64,000 bases of DNA from Polyodon spathula (lineage: Eukaryota; Chordata; Actinopteri; Acipenseriformes; Polyodontidae): contig NC_054537.1 in the NCBI RefSeq assembly GCF_017654505.1, forward strand, positions 61,808,145 through 61,872,144, in the 5' to 3' direction. Below the pieces are notes generated by a model, which saw nothing but the letters and a program-made list of their open reading frames with translations, was not told the origin of the DNA and did not search any database. Positions 21,420 through 32,399 of the stretch are shown in pieces (positions within the stretch are counted from its first letter, which is position 1; each line of letters begins with the position of its first letter). The position numbers and the translations under genes are program-made.

Positions 21420-21836
21420 TGTGGCAGGCTGGCGAGTGGATAGAGGCCCAGAGACAGACTGCAGTTCAAAAAAAATAACTATTTTATTATAAATAAACAA
21501 AAATAAAGTGCACAAGGGCAAAATAACAGATACTCAAACACAAATAAAGCAAAAACAAAACTCACAAAAATAAAGTTTCCAGGCTGGGCAATGCCTTCAC
21601 TGGATTTAGAAAATTCAAAAAACCACAAAACAAACACCAACCTGCTTCCTCAGCTCCCTCTCCCCAAATGAGAAGCTGAGGCCTCCTTTTATATCAGGTG
21701 GCTGGGCGCTGATTGATCGTTAATCAACCTAATCAACTAATGAACCCCAGCCACCTGAACATAATAAACCCAGGCAGGTAGGGGAAGTTAACCCCATCCC
21801 TGCCAATTTAAAAGGGCAGAGCTTTGCTCTGCCACA
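21420..21836 (-). repeat. 5' LTR (minus sense) of copy 2
   Basis: 417 bp and almost identical to 18162-18568. The promoter TATA box TGATATAAAAGG is at 21685-21696 on the minus strand. Confidence 0.9.
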
Positions 21837-21841
21837 AGGGG
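21837..21841. repeat. Target site duplication, right, copy 2 (AGGGG)
   Basis: Identical to 18157-18161. Confidence 0.9.
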
Positions 21842-22820
21842 ATTTTCATTTTTAAGGGAACATGGTAATATTAAAGTCTAGTGGTCATTTTGTTGTTGAT
21901 ATGGTAACAAACATAAATTCGCACCTAGGATGCAGTTTAAGTGGTTGATTAGGTGGCCTGTGCATTCTTGATATTTTAACATGTTCAAATATTTTTTTAA
22001 TATCATTCTTTATTGAGTGTAATGTATTGTGCTAGTAATACATTGCACATGTGTTTGCTTATGAAGATGGTTGCTGTCTCTTTGTAAATGAGGCTTATTT
22101 CCCAAAGGATAGTCTCCTGGTTAAAAAATGTAATACAATAAAATAAAGCAAAGCAACATGTGCCTGGTATTTTTTTACATTAACCTGGCAATAGTTTTTT
22201 TTTTTTTTCATTTTTACATTATTTTCTTGAATTTAAATATATTACAGTTGAAATCTGGACACCATTTTAGTCTGCTAACTTTGCCAGTTGGTTTGTGCAG
22301 CTGTTCAGAGGCAAAGTCATTGAAGATGTGAGATGTCTGTGTTTATTAACTACAGATTGCACACAAGTCTTTTTATAATACATGGGCAGCACGTCAGCTG
22401 TAAATCATAAGGCTGTAAACTCCTGTAGTTTATGCAGATTATTATTAGTAATTAATGAGGTAAATGTCCATACTTGGTTTTCCTGTAATAATAGGTCATA
22501 ATGATTATATTAAAGATTGAGGCAAGGATAATATATGGAAGCCCTGAATCACAGTACAAACCCCCCCCCCAAAAAACCACAGACTCTATCTCGTACGTAC
22601 GTGATAATCTCTAAGATACCGTGCTTCCTTGGTGCATTGGGGAAATTGATACTTTTTTTTTTTTTTCAATAGAGTAAAGTATAGTATTACATTGATGGTA
22701 TTAATTATAATTAAGGTTATGATTGTCATATTGGTATTATTAATATATTTCAGGTTAAAATTATTGTGTTAAGGTTTTCTCATACACATTAGTTTATGTA
22801 TTATTTATGGTAGTTATCAG
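21842..22820. other. Stretch without a gene
   Basis: AT-rich. C and A runs near 22561-22576 and T runs near 22196-22209 and 22652-22666. No coding match. Confidence 0.5.
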
Positions 22821-22829
22821 TGAACAGAC

Positions 22830-23383
22830 AGACAATGATAATCCAGATGCAGTGGTGTTTGTTTATACAATCCAGTGGTCTGCTGACATAAAAAACAGTA
22901 AATAATAATGATAACAAGCAATACAGCGGTGGGTATTGATTCGTTGTAATCCACGGGTTGGTCCTAATAGTCCTGTTGTCCGGGTTTACTGCTGGTCTTT
23001 AGTGACAGCTCCGGATCGTGTTAGCCATCTAAATAACAACAAACAGTATATTTGTTAATACTCACGGTAACAACACAAGTTTTTCCATCCGGGTCAGCTT
23101 AACCATAATAAGGAACAGATCACTTTGCTACACCCCCTTTTATACTGTCAGTTATGACCCGTTGTTAACTAGTGCAATCACTCCTCCGTGGTTGCCACGT
23201 TGTTTCCCTTCTGGGTCAGTGATTTAGTGTATCATCGTTCTGCCCTCTTTCTTGATGACTGACTTCCTTCTAACCCTGGGAATGAATTGTCTGGCCATCC
23301 AGTCCAGGGCACTGTTCCCTTTACACCGCGCCCTCATGGGTCGGGAGAGAGATTTATGACCAAGAATTATTCTGTCTCTGTCA
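22830..23383 (-). repeat. 3' LTR (minus sense) of a gypsy-type element
   Basis: The right end TCTCTGTCA at 23375-23383 equals the right end of the solo LTR at 43272-43997. The shared blocks AGCTCC...GTTAGC and CACAGGTCGGGAGAGAGATT-like sequence confirm the family. The left end is unclear. It lies directly downstream of the RNase H fragment in minus sense. Confidence 0.65.
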
Positions 23384-23820
23384 AATAGAGTAGAGCTGAA
23401 GGAACACTTGGCTGAATCCATCTTTCCCATTACTCCCCCCTTCCAGGAAAAATAATCAGCATTTTGGTGTTTTTTCCCTGCACGGTGAATCAAACGATAT
23501 ATGAAGGGCTGCATTGCCTGATACCACAGAATTATCTAGGCATTGCTGTCATTCATTGTGCTTAACGACTTGAGTGGGGCGTGGTCTGTAACAAGATTGA
23601 ATGAATATCCCAGCAGGTAATATCATAAAGAGTGAGTAGCCCATTTAATGGCCAAACACTCCTTTTCGACCACGGAGTAGTTGCTCTCCTGGGGAAACAT
23701 CTTTTTGCTGAGGTACAGTATCAGGTGTTCTACTCTGTCTATCTTTTGAGATGAAACTGTACCCAAACCAACATCCGATGCATCAGTGTGGAGGATGACT
23801 CTTGGTGAAATCTGGTGTTA
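23384..23820 (-). pseudogene. Gypsy-type RNase H fragment
   Basis: The minus strand reads VILHTDASDVGLGTV (catalytic Asp of RNase H), KMFPQESNYSVVEKECLAIK (Glu motif), LVTDHAPLKSL and HRAGKKHQNADYFSW, the usual order in Ty3/gypsy RNase H. In-frame stops follow THSL and DSNA, so it is dead. Only about 50 bp separate the end of RNase H from the LTR, with a GGGGGGAG purine tract between. A conventional gypsy element would have an integrase there, so this fits the integrase-first order seen at 25345-29350. Confidence 0.75.
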
Positions 23821-23833
23821 TGAGAGTGGGGGC

Positions 23834-24960
23834 CTAGCAGAGTCTCGGCTTAATCGAATCAAACGGCCCCTGACGTTCTACTGAGCACTTAATCGAATCC
23901 AAGTTATTTAGGGCCTTATAAGTTAATAACAGTATTTTAAAATCAACTCTAAAATGTACAGGAAGCCAATGCAAAGAAGCCAACACTGGGGTGATATGTT
24001 CCCTTTTTATGGTTTTAGTCAAGATTCTGGCAGCAGCATTTTGAACCAGTGGCAAATGAGACAATAAACATTTTGGGATGCCAGAAAATAATGCATTACA
24101 AAAATCAATTCTGGAGGATACAAAGGCATGTACTAGTCTTTCAGCGTCAGATGTACAGATTATAGGTCTAAGTTTTGCAATATTTCTCAAATGATAAAAT
24201 GACAATTGTGTAACAGTTTTGATAGGTTTCTCAAATAAAAGAGTAGGGTCGAAGATCATACCTAAATTTCTTATTTCTACTACTGGTTCAGAATGAAGTC
24301 TTCTGAAATCCAGGCCAAATGATTCAGGCTTATCTATCTGGTTTGATGAACCCACTAATAAAACCTTAATTTTTTTTGCATTCAACATTAAGACATTTTG
24401 AGAAGCAGGTCCTAATGTCAGTAAGACAAGATATTATATTGACATCGCCAGATTTTAGAGACAAATACAGTTGGGTGTCATCTGTATAAAAATGGAAATT
24501 TTCTCCATGTTTGCTTATAATATCACCCAGAGGGAGCATATAAATGGAAAATAATAAAGTAGAGTAGAGCCCTGTGGAACACCACAAACTAATTCAGACA
24601 ATGTAGATTTTTCATTCCTAATTAAAACAAATTGAGACCTATGAAAGATAAGTCTTGAACCAGGATAAAACAACTCCAGATAAACCCACACAATTTTGCA
24701 GGCGATTGATTAAGAGTGAGTGATCCATGGTATCAAAAGCAGCACTTACATCTAATAAAATTTAAACTGATAAATAACCAGAGTCAGAGCCAATTAATAG
24801 ATAATTTAATACTGTAACAAGAGCTGTCTAAGTACTAAGTGCATGTGAAAACAAGCCTGACATTTTTCATGGATAAAAAAATAATGTTAAATTATAAATT
24901 TCAAAAAATAATGCAGTTGATCTGCAACTACCCTTTCTAATATCTTTGCAAGAAAAATGT
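23834..24960 (-). pseudogene. L2-like LINE reverse transcriptase, minus strand
   Basis: Minus-strand blocks in order: [28 protein letters not shown] (the YADD box with Ala to Thr), then after a frame break VLLVGSSNQ, NLGMIFDPTLLFE, LVHAFVSSRIDFCNALFSG and HITPVLASLHWLPV. This is the palm-thumb region of L2-type non-LTR elements. Sequence up to about 24960 carries further degraded upstream RT sequence. Inactive because of frameshifts. Confidence 0.75.
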
Positions 24961-25008
24961 TTCTTGATCATTGACTTTATGACAGCGACCTAATTTATAG
25001 GATCAAGA

Positions 25009-25344
25009 ATGCAGGTAGTAGGTTTATTATACATGACTATATCATTTAAACCTATTAATGTTCCTGAAGACTTGCATGAAAAAAAAGATTTCCCTTTTTT
25101 CACATCACATGGCCTGAATTATCATTTTTACGCAGATGACACTCCAATCTATATTCATTTTAAACCTGATATTGATGCAGCTGCATCTGTTCTTAATGCC
25201 TGTATCTCTGACATAAAAAGTTGGATGTTGCACATTTTTTGTACACCTAAATTGTAATAAGACCGAGGTTATGCTGTTAGGTACTTCCCATCAGCTACGT
25301 AAAACCAATGCTGTAAATTTGTCAGTTGATGGTACCTGGTTGTA
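25009..25344 (+). pseudogene. L2-like LINE RT fragment, plus strand
   Basis: Plus-strand YHFYADDTPIYIHFKP carries an intact YADD box, followed by ACISDIKSWM and, after a frame break near 25253, KTEVMLLGTSHQLRKT. It is the same domain as the neighbouring minus-strand fragment but a different subfamily, placed head to head with it. It is cut at 25345 by the start of the LTR. Confidence 0.7.
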
Positions 25345-26065
25345 TGTAACAGGGAGAGATCTATGCTGACTCTGCTGGGGTGTTCACGGGCTGCAGGAAA
25401 AGGGCGGCAGTCATCCAACAACCACCTGTGAGTCATGGCAGTGACACAGGGAGGTGGGAAAGGGGGTGTGTGGACTTTCCCCCTCTCTGAATGGCTGAGA
25501 GGTGCGTCTTGGGAGATTGTTAGCCCTATAAATTAACGCTCTGTTGTTTCCTCAGATCTGCCCTGTTAAACGCGCCGAGAGTGCGGAAGCGCTGGTCAAC
25601 GACCGAGAACCAGTGTGAGAGAAAGAAACGGAGGTACAGAACGAGACACTGAGGGCGGGGAACCCTTGGGCAGACCCCTGATTAGTATATCAGAGCAGGC
25701 TAGTGAGCTGGCAGTGTAGGACGGTGATCCGGGTCGCACGGGCAGCGGCGACCGGGATATCGCTGCATAGTGCAGCATCTTTTCTTTGTAGTTTTTGTTA
25801 CTGTTTTATTTTCCCTGTTTCTTTGTGTCTTCTGTTTTTAATTATTGTTTTGAAGCACCTGCAAGGGCGCTGGTATTGTTTACCATCGCTTGGTATGCCC
25901 GTGGTTCTGTTTACCATCGTTGGTAAATCAGACCACGGACCCACAGCGCCATCTGCGGGACTAAAGAAAAAAAGGCACCCTGAAATAAAACTGGGCACCT
26001 GTGCGGTGTTGCCAAATTCAACTGTCTGTCTCCTGTGTCAGTGAATTACCTACCACCCTTCCACA
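25345..26065 (+). repeat. 5' LTR of integrase-first gypsy element
   Basis: 721 bp starting TGTAACAGGG and ending CTTCCACA. The primer site follows two bases later. The left flank is TTGTA, but the 3' LTR is missing, so the duplication cannot be checked. CCTATAAATTAACG at about 25528 is TATA-like. Confidence 0.75.
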
Positions 26066-26067
26066 CG

Positions 26068-26085
26068 TGGTGTTAGCAGTGGGAT
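26068..26085 (+). promoter_or_regulatory. Primer binding site
   Basis: TGGTGTTAGCAGTGGGAT begins with TGG, two bases after the LTR. It resembles a tRNA 3'-end complement of the Leu type; the isoacceptor is uncertain. Confidence 0.7.
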
Positions 26086-26217
26086 TCACTGGCACTGCCC
26101 CAAGCAGTGCATTTACAGAAGGACCAGACTGGCAATGGATGCTACCCAGTTTGCCGTGATGATGGACCTCCGCGGCAGTGAAGGGGGCGGCTAGACTCCC
26201 TACAGAGACCCACCAAA

Positions 26218-27031
26218 ATGATGGCCGAGGATCGACCTGACGCCTACCTGGATGTGTTTGAGGCCATGGCGATCTCGGCCAGGTGGCCCCAAGCCCAGTG
26301 GGCTAGCTGTTTGTTGTCCCAGCTCACCGGGGAGGCTCAAGCAGCTGCGAGGACGCTGTCCCCGGAGCACATGCTGGATTACCCCCTGCTGAAGGCAGCC
26401 ATCCTGAGTCTTGTGGGAGGCACCCCGGAGGGCTACCTGAAGAAATTCCGGGAGGAGCAGTTTGCGGTGGGGGAGCACCCCTGAGCTATTGCCCACCGGC
26501 TAAACGATTATGCCATGGGCTGGCTGAACCCGGACGCGGTCACCAAAGCTAGGTTGGTGGAGCTGGTCGTGGTGGAGCGGTTTCTGGTGTCTGGCCCCGG
26601 GACCTCAGCTATGGGTCTAGCGACAGGCATCATACTCTGGATTGGGCGGTCGAACTGGTGGAACAGTACCAGGTGGCAGAGCCAATGCCGGTGAGACCAT
26701 CTGGGAGGAGCGCGGCCACCGGATCAACCCCTCAACTGGTCCCGGAGAGGGCGAGGGGACTCGGGGGAAGGGGTAGTTCAGGATTTGGTCGGGGGGTGTC
26801 GGCTGGAGCTCCCGGCCCGGGAACTGGGGCAGGGTGGGGATACCCACGGGTTGCTGCAGTGTTGGACCGGGGTCTCGCGCGGACGCCTTATCGGCGAGCC
26901 CCTTGTATGGCTCCAGTGTTTCCCCCTTTTGCCAAAACTTCGGGGAGAGAAACCAACCGAGGTGTTGGACATGCAGGGAGGTTGGCCACCTCTCCCGGGA
27001 TTGCCCCATGATGGAGTGTGACCTCAGCTGA
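26218..27031 (+). pseudogene. Gypsy gag with zinc knuckle (broken)
   Basis: The capsid-like part begins MMAEDRPDAYLDVFEAMA with the helix blocks LLSQLTGEAQAAARTL and MLDYPLLKAAIL, as in fish gypsy gag. It is stopped at 26482 by TGA where CGA (CpG decay) is likely. It resumes as AIAHRLNDYAMGWL and shifts frame near 26600. The nucleocapsid knuckle CWTCREVGHLSRDC (CX2CX4HX4C) is intact at about 26962-27003 in a third frame. Confidence 0.75.
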
Positions 27032-27088
27032 CCAGGTAGGCACGTTCAATTATCTCAGTCATTTCAGCACACAGGTTTTCTTATTCCT

Positions 27089-27304
27089 GTGACAGTGGAT
27101 GGTACAAAAACCCAGGCTCTCCTGGATTCAGGGTGTGGTCAGTCTCTAGTACAGGAGAGCCTAATCTCACCAGGGCATAAACGTATATTGGGACGGGTGC
27201 ATAGTAAATGTATTCATGGGGATGTCCGCTCCTATCCCAAGATCAATGTGTGTATGACTATTGGCCAGCAGGTGACGCAGGTGCAGGTAGGATTATGTCC
27301 TTGA
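27089..27304 (+). pseudogene. Gypsy aspartic protease region
   Basis: VDGTKTQALLDSGCGQSLV contains the DSG active-site triad of retroelement proteases, set in the usual hydrophobic context about 60 bp after gag. A stop follows at about 27302 and the next open segment (from 27305) starts with PVPVVLGRDCEQF, the expected C-terminal flap-helix region. Confidence 0.7.
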
Positions 27305-27699
27305 TTGCCGGTACCAGTAGTTCTGGGACGGGACTGTGAGCAGTTTAAAGATTGGTTGGCTGCTCTGACAGCCCAATCTTCTTTATTGGCTAAGAAAGAG
27401 GAAGTAATTGGAGAGATTTTTCCCTTTCGCGATCCAGAATGGTTTTGCCATAGATTTAAACCCCGTAAAACTAAACGGGAGCGCCGGATCGCTAAGAATG
27501 AGGGCTGGCAATGGAGGGAGTCGGAGAAGTTTCAGGTGGGGGCAGTTGGTGAAGAGTCCGGGGGGAAGGTTGTGGAGCCAGCGCAGGGGTCTGGCTCGGC
27601 TGCCTCTGCTCGGGATCGACCTGACCCCGAGTTGGAAGCCATGGGAGCTGATTTCTTAGCTCGTTCCCGTGACTTCCGACTCTAGCAAAGGCGTGACGA

Positions 27700-29103
27700 C
27701 GTGCTGGGCAGGCTCTTTGACCAAGCAGCGGTGGTTAATGGTCGGGTGGTTGAGCCCAGACGCGCCACCACGTACCCCCACTTTGAAATTGATCGAGACC
27801 TACTGTACCGTGTTGATAAATTACCCCAGACCGGTGAAGTGCATCATCAGTTGTTCATTCCTCAGCCCTTTAAGGAGAATTTGTTGCAGCTGGCTCACGC
27901 TATTCCCCTGTCTGGTCATTTGGGAAGGGATAAAACTAAAGCAAGGCTTGTGTCACGGTTCTTCTGGCTGGGGCTGGATGGCGATGTTAAGCGGTTTTGT
28001 GAGCGTTGTGGGTAATGTCAGAAGGCCAGCCCTAGAGCTGTTCCACGAGCCCCACTGGTGCCTTTGCCCCTAGTGGAAGCTCCATTTGAGCGTATGGGAT
28101 GGACATAGTTGGGCCACTAGAAAGGAGTGCGGCAGAATACACCCACCTACTTGTCATTCTGGATTACGCTATGCGTTATCCAGAGGCAATTCCCCTCCGA
28201 TCTATGTCCGCTAAGTCTGTTGCCAACGAGCTTGTAAAGGTTTTCTCCCGGGTGGGGATTCCCAAGGAGATACTAACCGATCAAGGCACCAATTTTATGT
28301 CCCGGCTAATCCGCGGAACATATAAGATTTTGGGAATTAAGACCATTAGGACCTCGGTGTTTCATCCTCAGACCGACGGTTTGGTGGAACGCTTTAATAA
28401 GACCCTTAAGAACATGTTGCGCAGATTTATTCGTAGTGATGTGCGTTACTGGGACCAGCTGATTCCTCCCCTTCTCTTTGCGATCAGAGAGGTTCCCCAG
28501 GCTTCTACGGGGTTTTCACCATTCGAGCTGTTGTATGGGCGGAGACCCTGGGGCGTGCTCGATCTGGTCAGAGAGATGTGGGAGGAACAGCAGGACAATT
28601 CGACCAATACCATCCGGTATGTGTTTGACCTGTGCAAATGTCTGGAGTCTGTGGGGAAATGGGCACATGACAATTTGCAGCAGGCGCAGCACAGACAGGA
28701 GACACAATGTAACCGAGGAGCCCGGTTGCGCACATTTCAGCCGGGGGATAAGGTACTTCTGTTATTACCCAGTTCTGAGTCGAAACTCTTGGCTAAGTGG
28801 CAAGGACCCTTTGAGGTTACACGCCAGGTTGGGAAGGTGGAGTATGAGATCTGCCAGCCAGAGCGACGGACAGAGAAACACATTTACCATATCAATCTCT
28901 TAAAGCCTTGGTTGCAACCAGAGGCGTTGTTAGTGGCACATGCAGATGACTTCACGGACCTGGGACCTGATCTTTCTGTATTGGCAAGAAAAGGATCGGT
29001 ACAGATTGCTGAGAATCTGACACCAATGCAGAAATGTAAGGCTCACAGTCTGGTGGCGGAGTTTCCTGATGTGTTCTCTCCCGTCCCGGGGCAGACCGAG
29101 TAG
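27700..29103 (+). pseudogene. Gypsy integrase with C-terminal GPF module
   Basis: The N-terminal zinc-binding part is at 27781-28030 (HAIPLSGHLG then CERC; a stop at 28014 breaks it). The catalytic core follows: DIVGP, then TDQGTNF, then exactly 35 residues to Glu in VERFNKTLK, a DD35E arrangement. The C-terminal module has KWQGPFEV (the GPY/F motif). The open frame 28099-29103 then runs straight into LTPMQKCKAHSLVAEFPDVF, a segment normally found just upstream of reverse transcriptase. The order is therefore protease, integrase, reverse transcriptase, as in Gmr1-like elements of fish. Confidence 0.8.
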
Positions 29104-29350
29104 CCCATCGTCACATTGATATTGAGTCGGGGGCGCTAGTTCGCCAGAGGCCGTACCGTATACCTGAGCGTAAAAGACTGGTAATAAAAGCGGAAATTGA
29201 CGAAATGCTGAGACTGGGAGTAATAGAAGAGTCCCACAGTGACTGGAACAGTCCGATTGTTTTAGTCGATAAGCCAGACGGGTCAACTCGATTTTGCATT
29301 GATTTCAGACGAATCAATGAGAAATCGAAATTTGACGCTTATCCGATGCC
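29100..29350 (+). pseudogene. Gypsy reverse transcriptase N-terminus (truncated)
   Basis: After a frameshift near 29095 the plus strand reads RQRPYRIPERKR, IDEMLRLGVIEESHSDWNSP and VLVDKPDGSTRFCIDFR, classic N-terminal RT blocks, then stops at about 29350 where a LINE tail begins. The YxDD catalytic centre, RNase H and the 3' LTR are absent. Confidence 0.8.
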
Positions 29351-29560
29351 CCCACTCACAACCTCCGCTCCACCGATTTTAGGCTGTTGTGTGTCCCTTC
29401 TGCTCGCCTGCGCTCTGTGGGCGACAGGGCCTTCTGTTGCTATGCCTCAAAACTGTGGAACTCTATTCTGTTACAATATGTGTTACTGTTTTTGTTGAAT
29501 TTATCTTTGTTCTGTGATTGCTTTTAAGGGCACTATATAAAATAAAGTTGTTTATTTGTT
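29350..29560 (+). pseudogene. LINE ORF2 3' end and tail
   Basis: The plus strand reads LRSTDFRLLCVPSARLRSVG then DRAFCCYASKLWNSI, the conserved last block of L2/Rex-type LINE ORF2, stopping at about 29528. The following ATATAAAATAAAGTTG is a typical LINE tail. It is joined abruptly to the gypsy RT, so a LINE insertion or deletion junction lies at about 29350. Confidence 0.65.
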
Positions 29561-30084
29561 TTGTGGAATTTGAAAAAGTCTTGGCTGTATAGTTTAAAGC
29601 TTGGAAACCTAAAGCTTAAAACTTTTTAAAGGATACATTTTTTAATCTGGCTGTGAGTACATTGTATATCAATGATATTGGGACTGTCTTTAAGTCCACC
29701 TTGGTGATTTGTGGTCTGTAATGCTGATGTTTGGGTGACATATTCACAGCCAGTGACATTGGTAAGTAAAATGTCCCAATTAGTTATCCAAATTCAAACT
29801 AAGGTCGAAGTTAATAACAGGATTTTCCATTTTTGCTAAGTTTTTATTTAGAGTTTTATTTTTAAAATACAGATCATTCTATGCACTGGATGACATTTAT
29901 ACACAAGATAAGAGGTATCGGAATGTTTGGAAATGCTGCTCTGTGATTGGCTGATTTCTCATATGTGATTTATAATGATGAAAATCATTCACAACCCAAA
30001 GTAGGGAAATCAATGGTTGGAAACAAAAAGCAACAGGAAAATAGAGTTTGGCTCGATACACAATGTGAGACAAGTCCATGTTCC
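29561..30084. other. Stretch without a gene
   Basis: AT-rich, no coding match. Confidence 0.5.
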
Positions 30085-30696
30085 TGTGGCAAAGTGGTTT
30101 ATAGTGCGCAGGTGTAGAGGTGATGATGCAGTCCACAGTAATAAATAACTAAACAATGCTCATGGAAAAAGCAGCTTTAATGTGGCTCTTCGTACCATTA
30201 TCTAATAATGCTGGCAAATACACAGCAATTTATATTTGCACAGCTAAACAATACAGGGTTTCAGTCCCGAAACAATAATAAGTACAAGCAGTGCCAGTAG
30301 TGAATACACAATTAATGGTGACCAGTGCAGTATTGCAATGTGTTAGTCGTTAGTAACACAAAAACAAATATGGTTATGGTTAAACAGCGCTCCATTTGTA
30401 ACCATAACAAAAAGAGGCAGGTTGCTTCATCACATCCCCTGATACACCTTCAGTCATGCCCACTTTGGTAGAGAGTGCAATCACGTATCCTACAATCCAT
30501 GACTGACACATCGCCTACTGCATTGGGGCGATGACTTCTGTTATTGTGACTCCGCCCCCTTTCCGGATGGCCGGCTTCTGACTGACCCTGGAATGAACTG
30601 CCAAACCATCCAGTCTGTGGCACTTTCTTTACCTTATACAGTGCCCTCACAGGTCGGGAGAGAGATTTATTACCAAGATTCATTCTTTCTCTGTCA
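30085..30696 (-). repeat. LTR, same family as 43272-43997
   Basis: Starts TGTGGCAAAGTGGTTTATAG and ends TTTCTCTGTCA. It shares the blocks GACTTCTG..ATTG..CTCCGCCCCCTTT and GGTCGGGAGAGAGATTTATT with the LTRs at 22830 and 43272. No matching 5-bp flanks were found, so one end may be decayed. Confidence 0.65.
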
Positions 30697-30757
30697 CAGG
30701 GTGGTACTAGAAAAATCTCTGTCCCAAAGAACATGGACTGTGATAGGTTGTTAAAGA

Positions 30758-32380
30758 TTGGGAAAGATCTGTTTTTTCTTGATGGCCAGTCAAAAAAAAG
30801 GGAATGGAAAAGAGTTCACTTTTAAAATCTGTGACTTTAAAGAAAATGTGTTAAAAGTTAAAATGGGGATTGTTCGTTTCTACTTGGCTTCTCTGGATCA
30901 AAATAGAGTTGAAACAACCGTGCAAGTGGCAGACAATCTTCCAGAAGAAATGTCAAATACTGTAGACTGCACCGTGCCTTTCGTTGCTGCTGAGTCTGCA
31001 TAAGTTCATTTTCTAGAAAAAAGCAGCATGTACCCAGTATCTGAAACATGTACCTCAAATTGTTCCAAAAATGTAAGAAGTGATTCACTGAATGAAATGC
31101 CTGACAGTCATTGCTTTCTAACTGATTCTACCGCCACTGAATGTGACCTTGGCCTCTGCAGCTCTGGAAACATGACATTTTCTGTTTTTGAAAGTGGTAT
31201 ATTTTCTTTTGATTCGGAGGTATAGTTTTATCCATTCAACGTTGAAAGTGAAGTGTGTGATGACACCGTGCCTTGGGTGACACCAGGCATTCCCAATTCA
31301 TACCAAACAGTTTCTACTTCCCTTAAGCCAATACTTGAAACCAATAACCCTAGTCTTTGTTCTACACCTGAACACAGACCACCAAACTCACCTATAAGAC
31401 AAGAACGATTATTCACTTTCATCACCTCCTCAACACCTGCACCCAGCTCTGCTCTGCAACAGGTACACCCACTGCCACCAAACTCAACACCTGCACCCAG
31501 TTTGCCTCCACTGCAGCTGTCAGATGTGTGGTACATGACTTTACATAGGGTAATCACACTTCAGTATGTGATAGCAGCATTTAAAGATTCAAGCATTTTG
31601 AATGCTTCTCTGAAAATATCCTTTGCTGATGAAGCAGGTGCTGAAGCGTCTGGTGTCTCGTAGGATGCATATGCTGCTTTTATGCAGAACCGCACTGAAG
31701 GAGAATTGGAACGTACATAGGTAATTCCTATTTCCCAATTCAACTCGCCCTTGCATTTGCTGTTGCTGTAGTCCACGGAGAGTCAGAAACAACTCCCAAA
31801 ATATTGATTGATTCTTTTTTTAGCTTTATTGCTTCTTTTGAGAACGATATAATACATGCAGTAATGAATGGTAGCATTGGAGAAGATGACCAGGATGAGT
31901 TGCTGGAAATTCTTTAAAGAATGTGTTGTCACACACTTCCATGAAGTTTATGGCAAGTAGCCCATAAACAGCTGATACAAGAACCAAAATATGCCTTGGA
32001 GATTATGTCCAATATAAACCACAGCACTCTGCAAATGTTTTTTTCAGATGCTTCAGCTATAGTAGAATTATATGAGGCCACGAAGGCCTCCGTAAAAGGA
32101 ATACTAAAACTTACTGAAGCAAAGGTTCAGAATGAAGCCCAGAACAAGACTTTGAATTTCTTAAAGCAGTTAATTCGCTCTTCGGATGATGGATGACTCT
32201 AGAAATTCTTGTGCTTTGTGTCGAGAGCAGATATTATGTGTTGAGAAAATTGAAGTGCAATTTACTACTCTGAGAGGTCTGGAACGAAGGCTGATTGCAC
32301 ACACCTGTGGACTGCTTTTAGAGGTGCCATGCTTCTATAATTCCTATCCAGAATTTAGATGTGAATTTCAGAATATTTAG
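30758..32380 (+). pseudogene. HECT-like E3 ubiquitin ligase pseudogene (G2E3-like, TE-associated)
   Basis: The plus strand carries, over 1.6 kb without introns, blocks that occur in the HECT-like proteins abundant in fish genomes: ITLQYVIAAFKDSSILNASL, ISFADEAGAEASGVS (31600-31660), a segment with DDQDELLEIL near 31880-31916, ALEIMSNINHSTLQMFF, and IEVQFTTLRGLERR followed by AHTCGLLLEVP and YNSYPEFRCEF (32250-32378). The HTC Cys corresponds to the HECT active-site position. Stops and frameshifts near 31661, 31720, 31917 and 32197 break it. The N-terminal part (30785-31230) is Ser-rich and not recognised. The intronless form suggests a transposon-borne or retrocopied gene. The nearest family is G2/M-phase E3-like; substrate unknown. 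Confidence 0.6.
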
Positions 32381-32399
32381 GCTGGTGATTGTCACAGAA

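Larger units (their letters stand above)
18162..21836 (-). mobile_element. Non-autonomous LTR retroelement, copy 2 (youngest)
   Basis: A 3675-bp element in minus orientation: LTRs at 18162-18568 and 21420-21836, TG...CA ends, perfect AGGGG duplication, tRNA-Leu primer site at 21400-21417 and purine tract at 18569-18582. By eye the LTR pair differs by a few substitutions plus one 10-bp length difference (ACCACAAAAC at about 21620 in the right LTR only) and an A-run change. That indicates recent insertion. It has the same gene plan as copy 1 but a longer repeat array and an extra GC-rich 36-bp array at 18770-19100. No pol gene is present. Confidence 0.92.
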
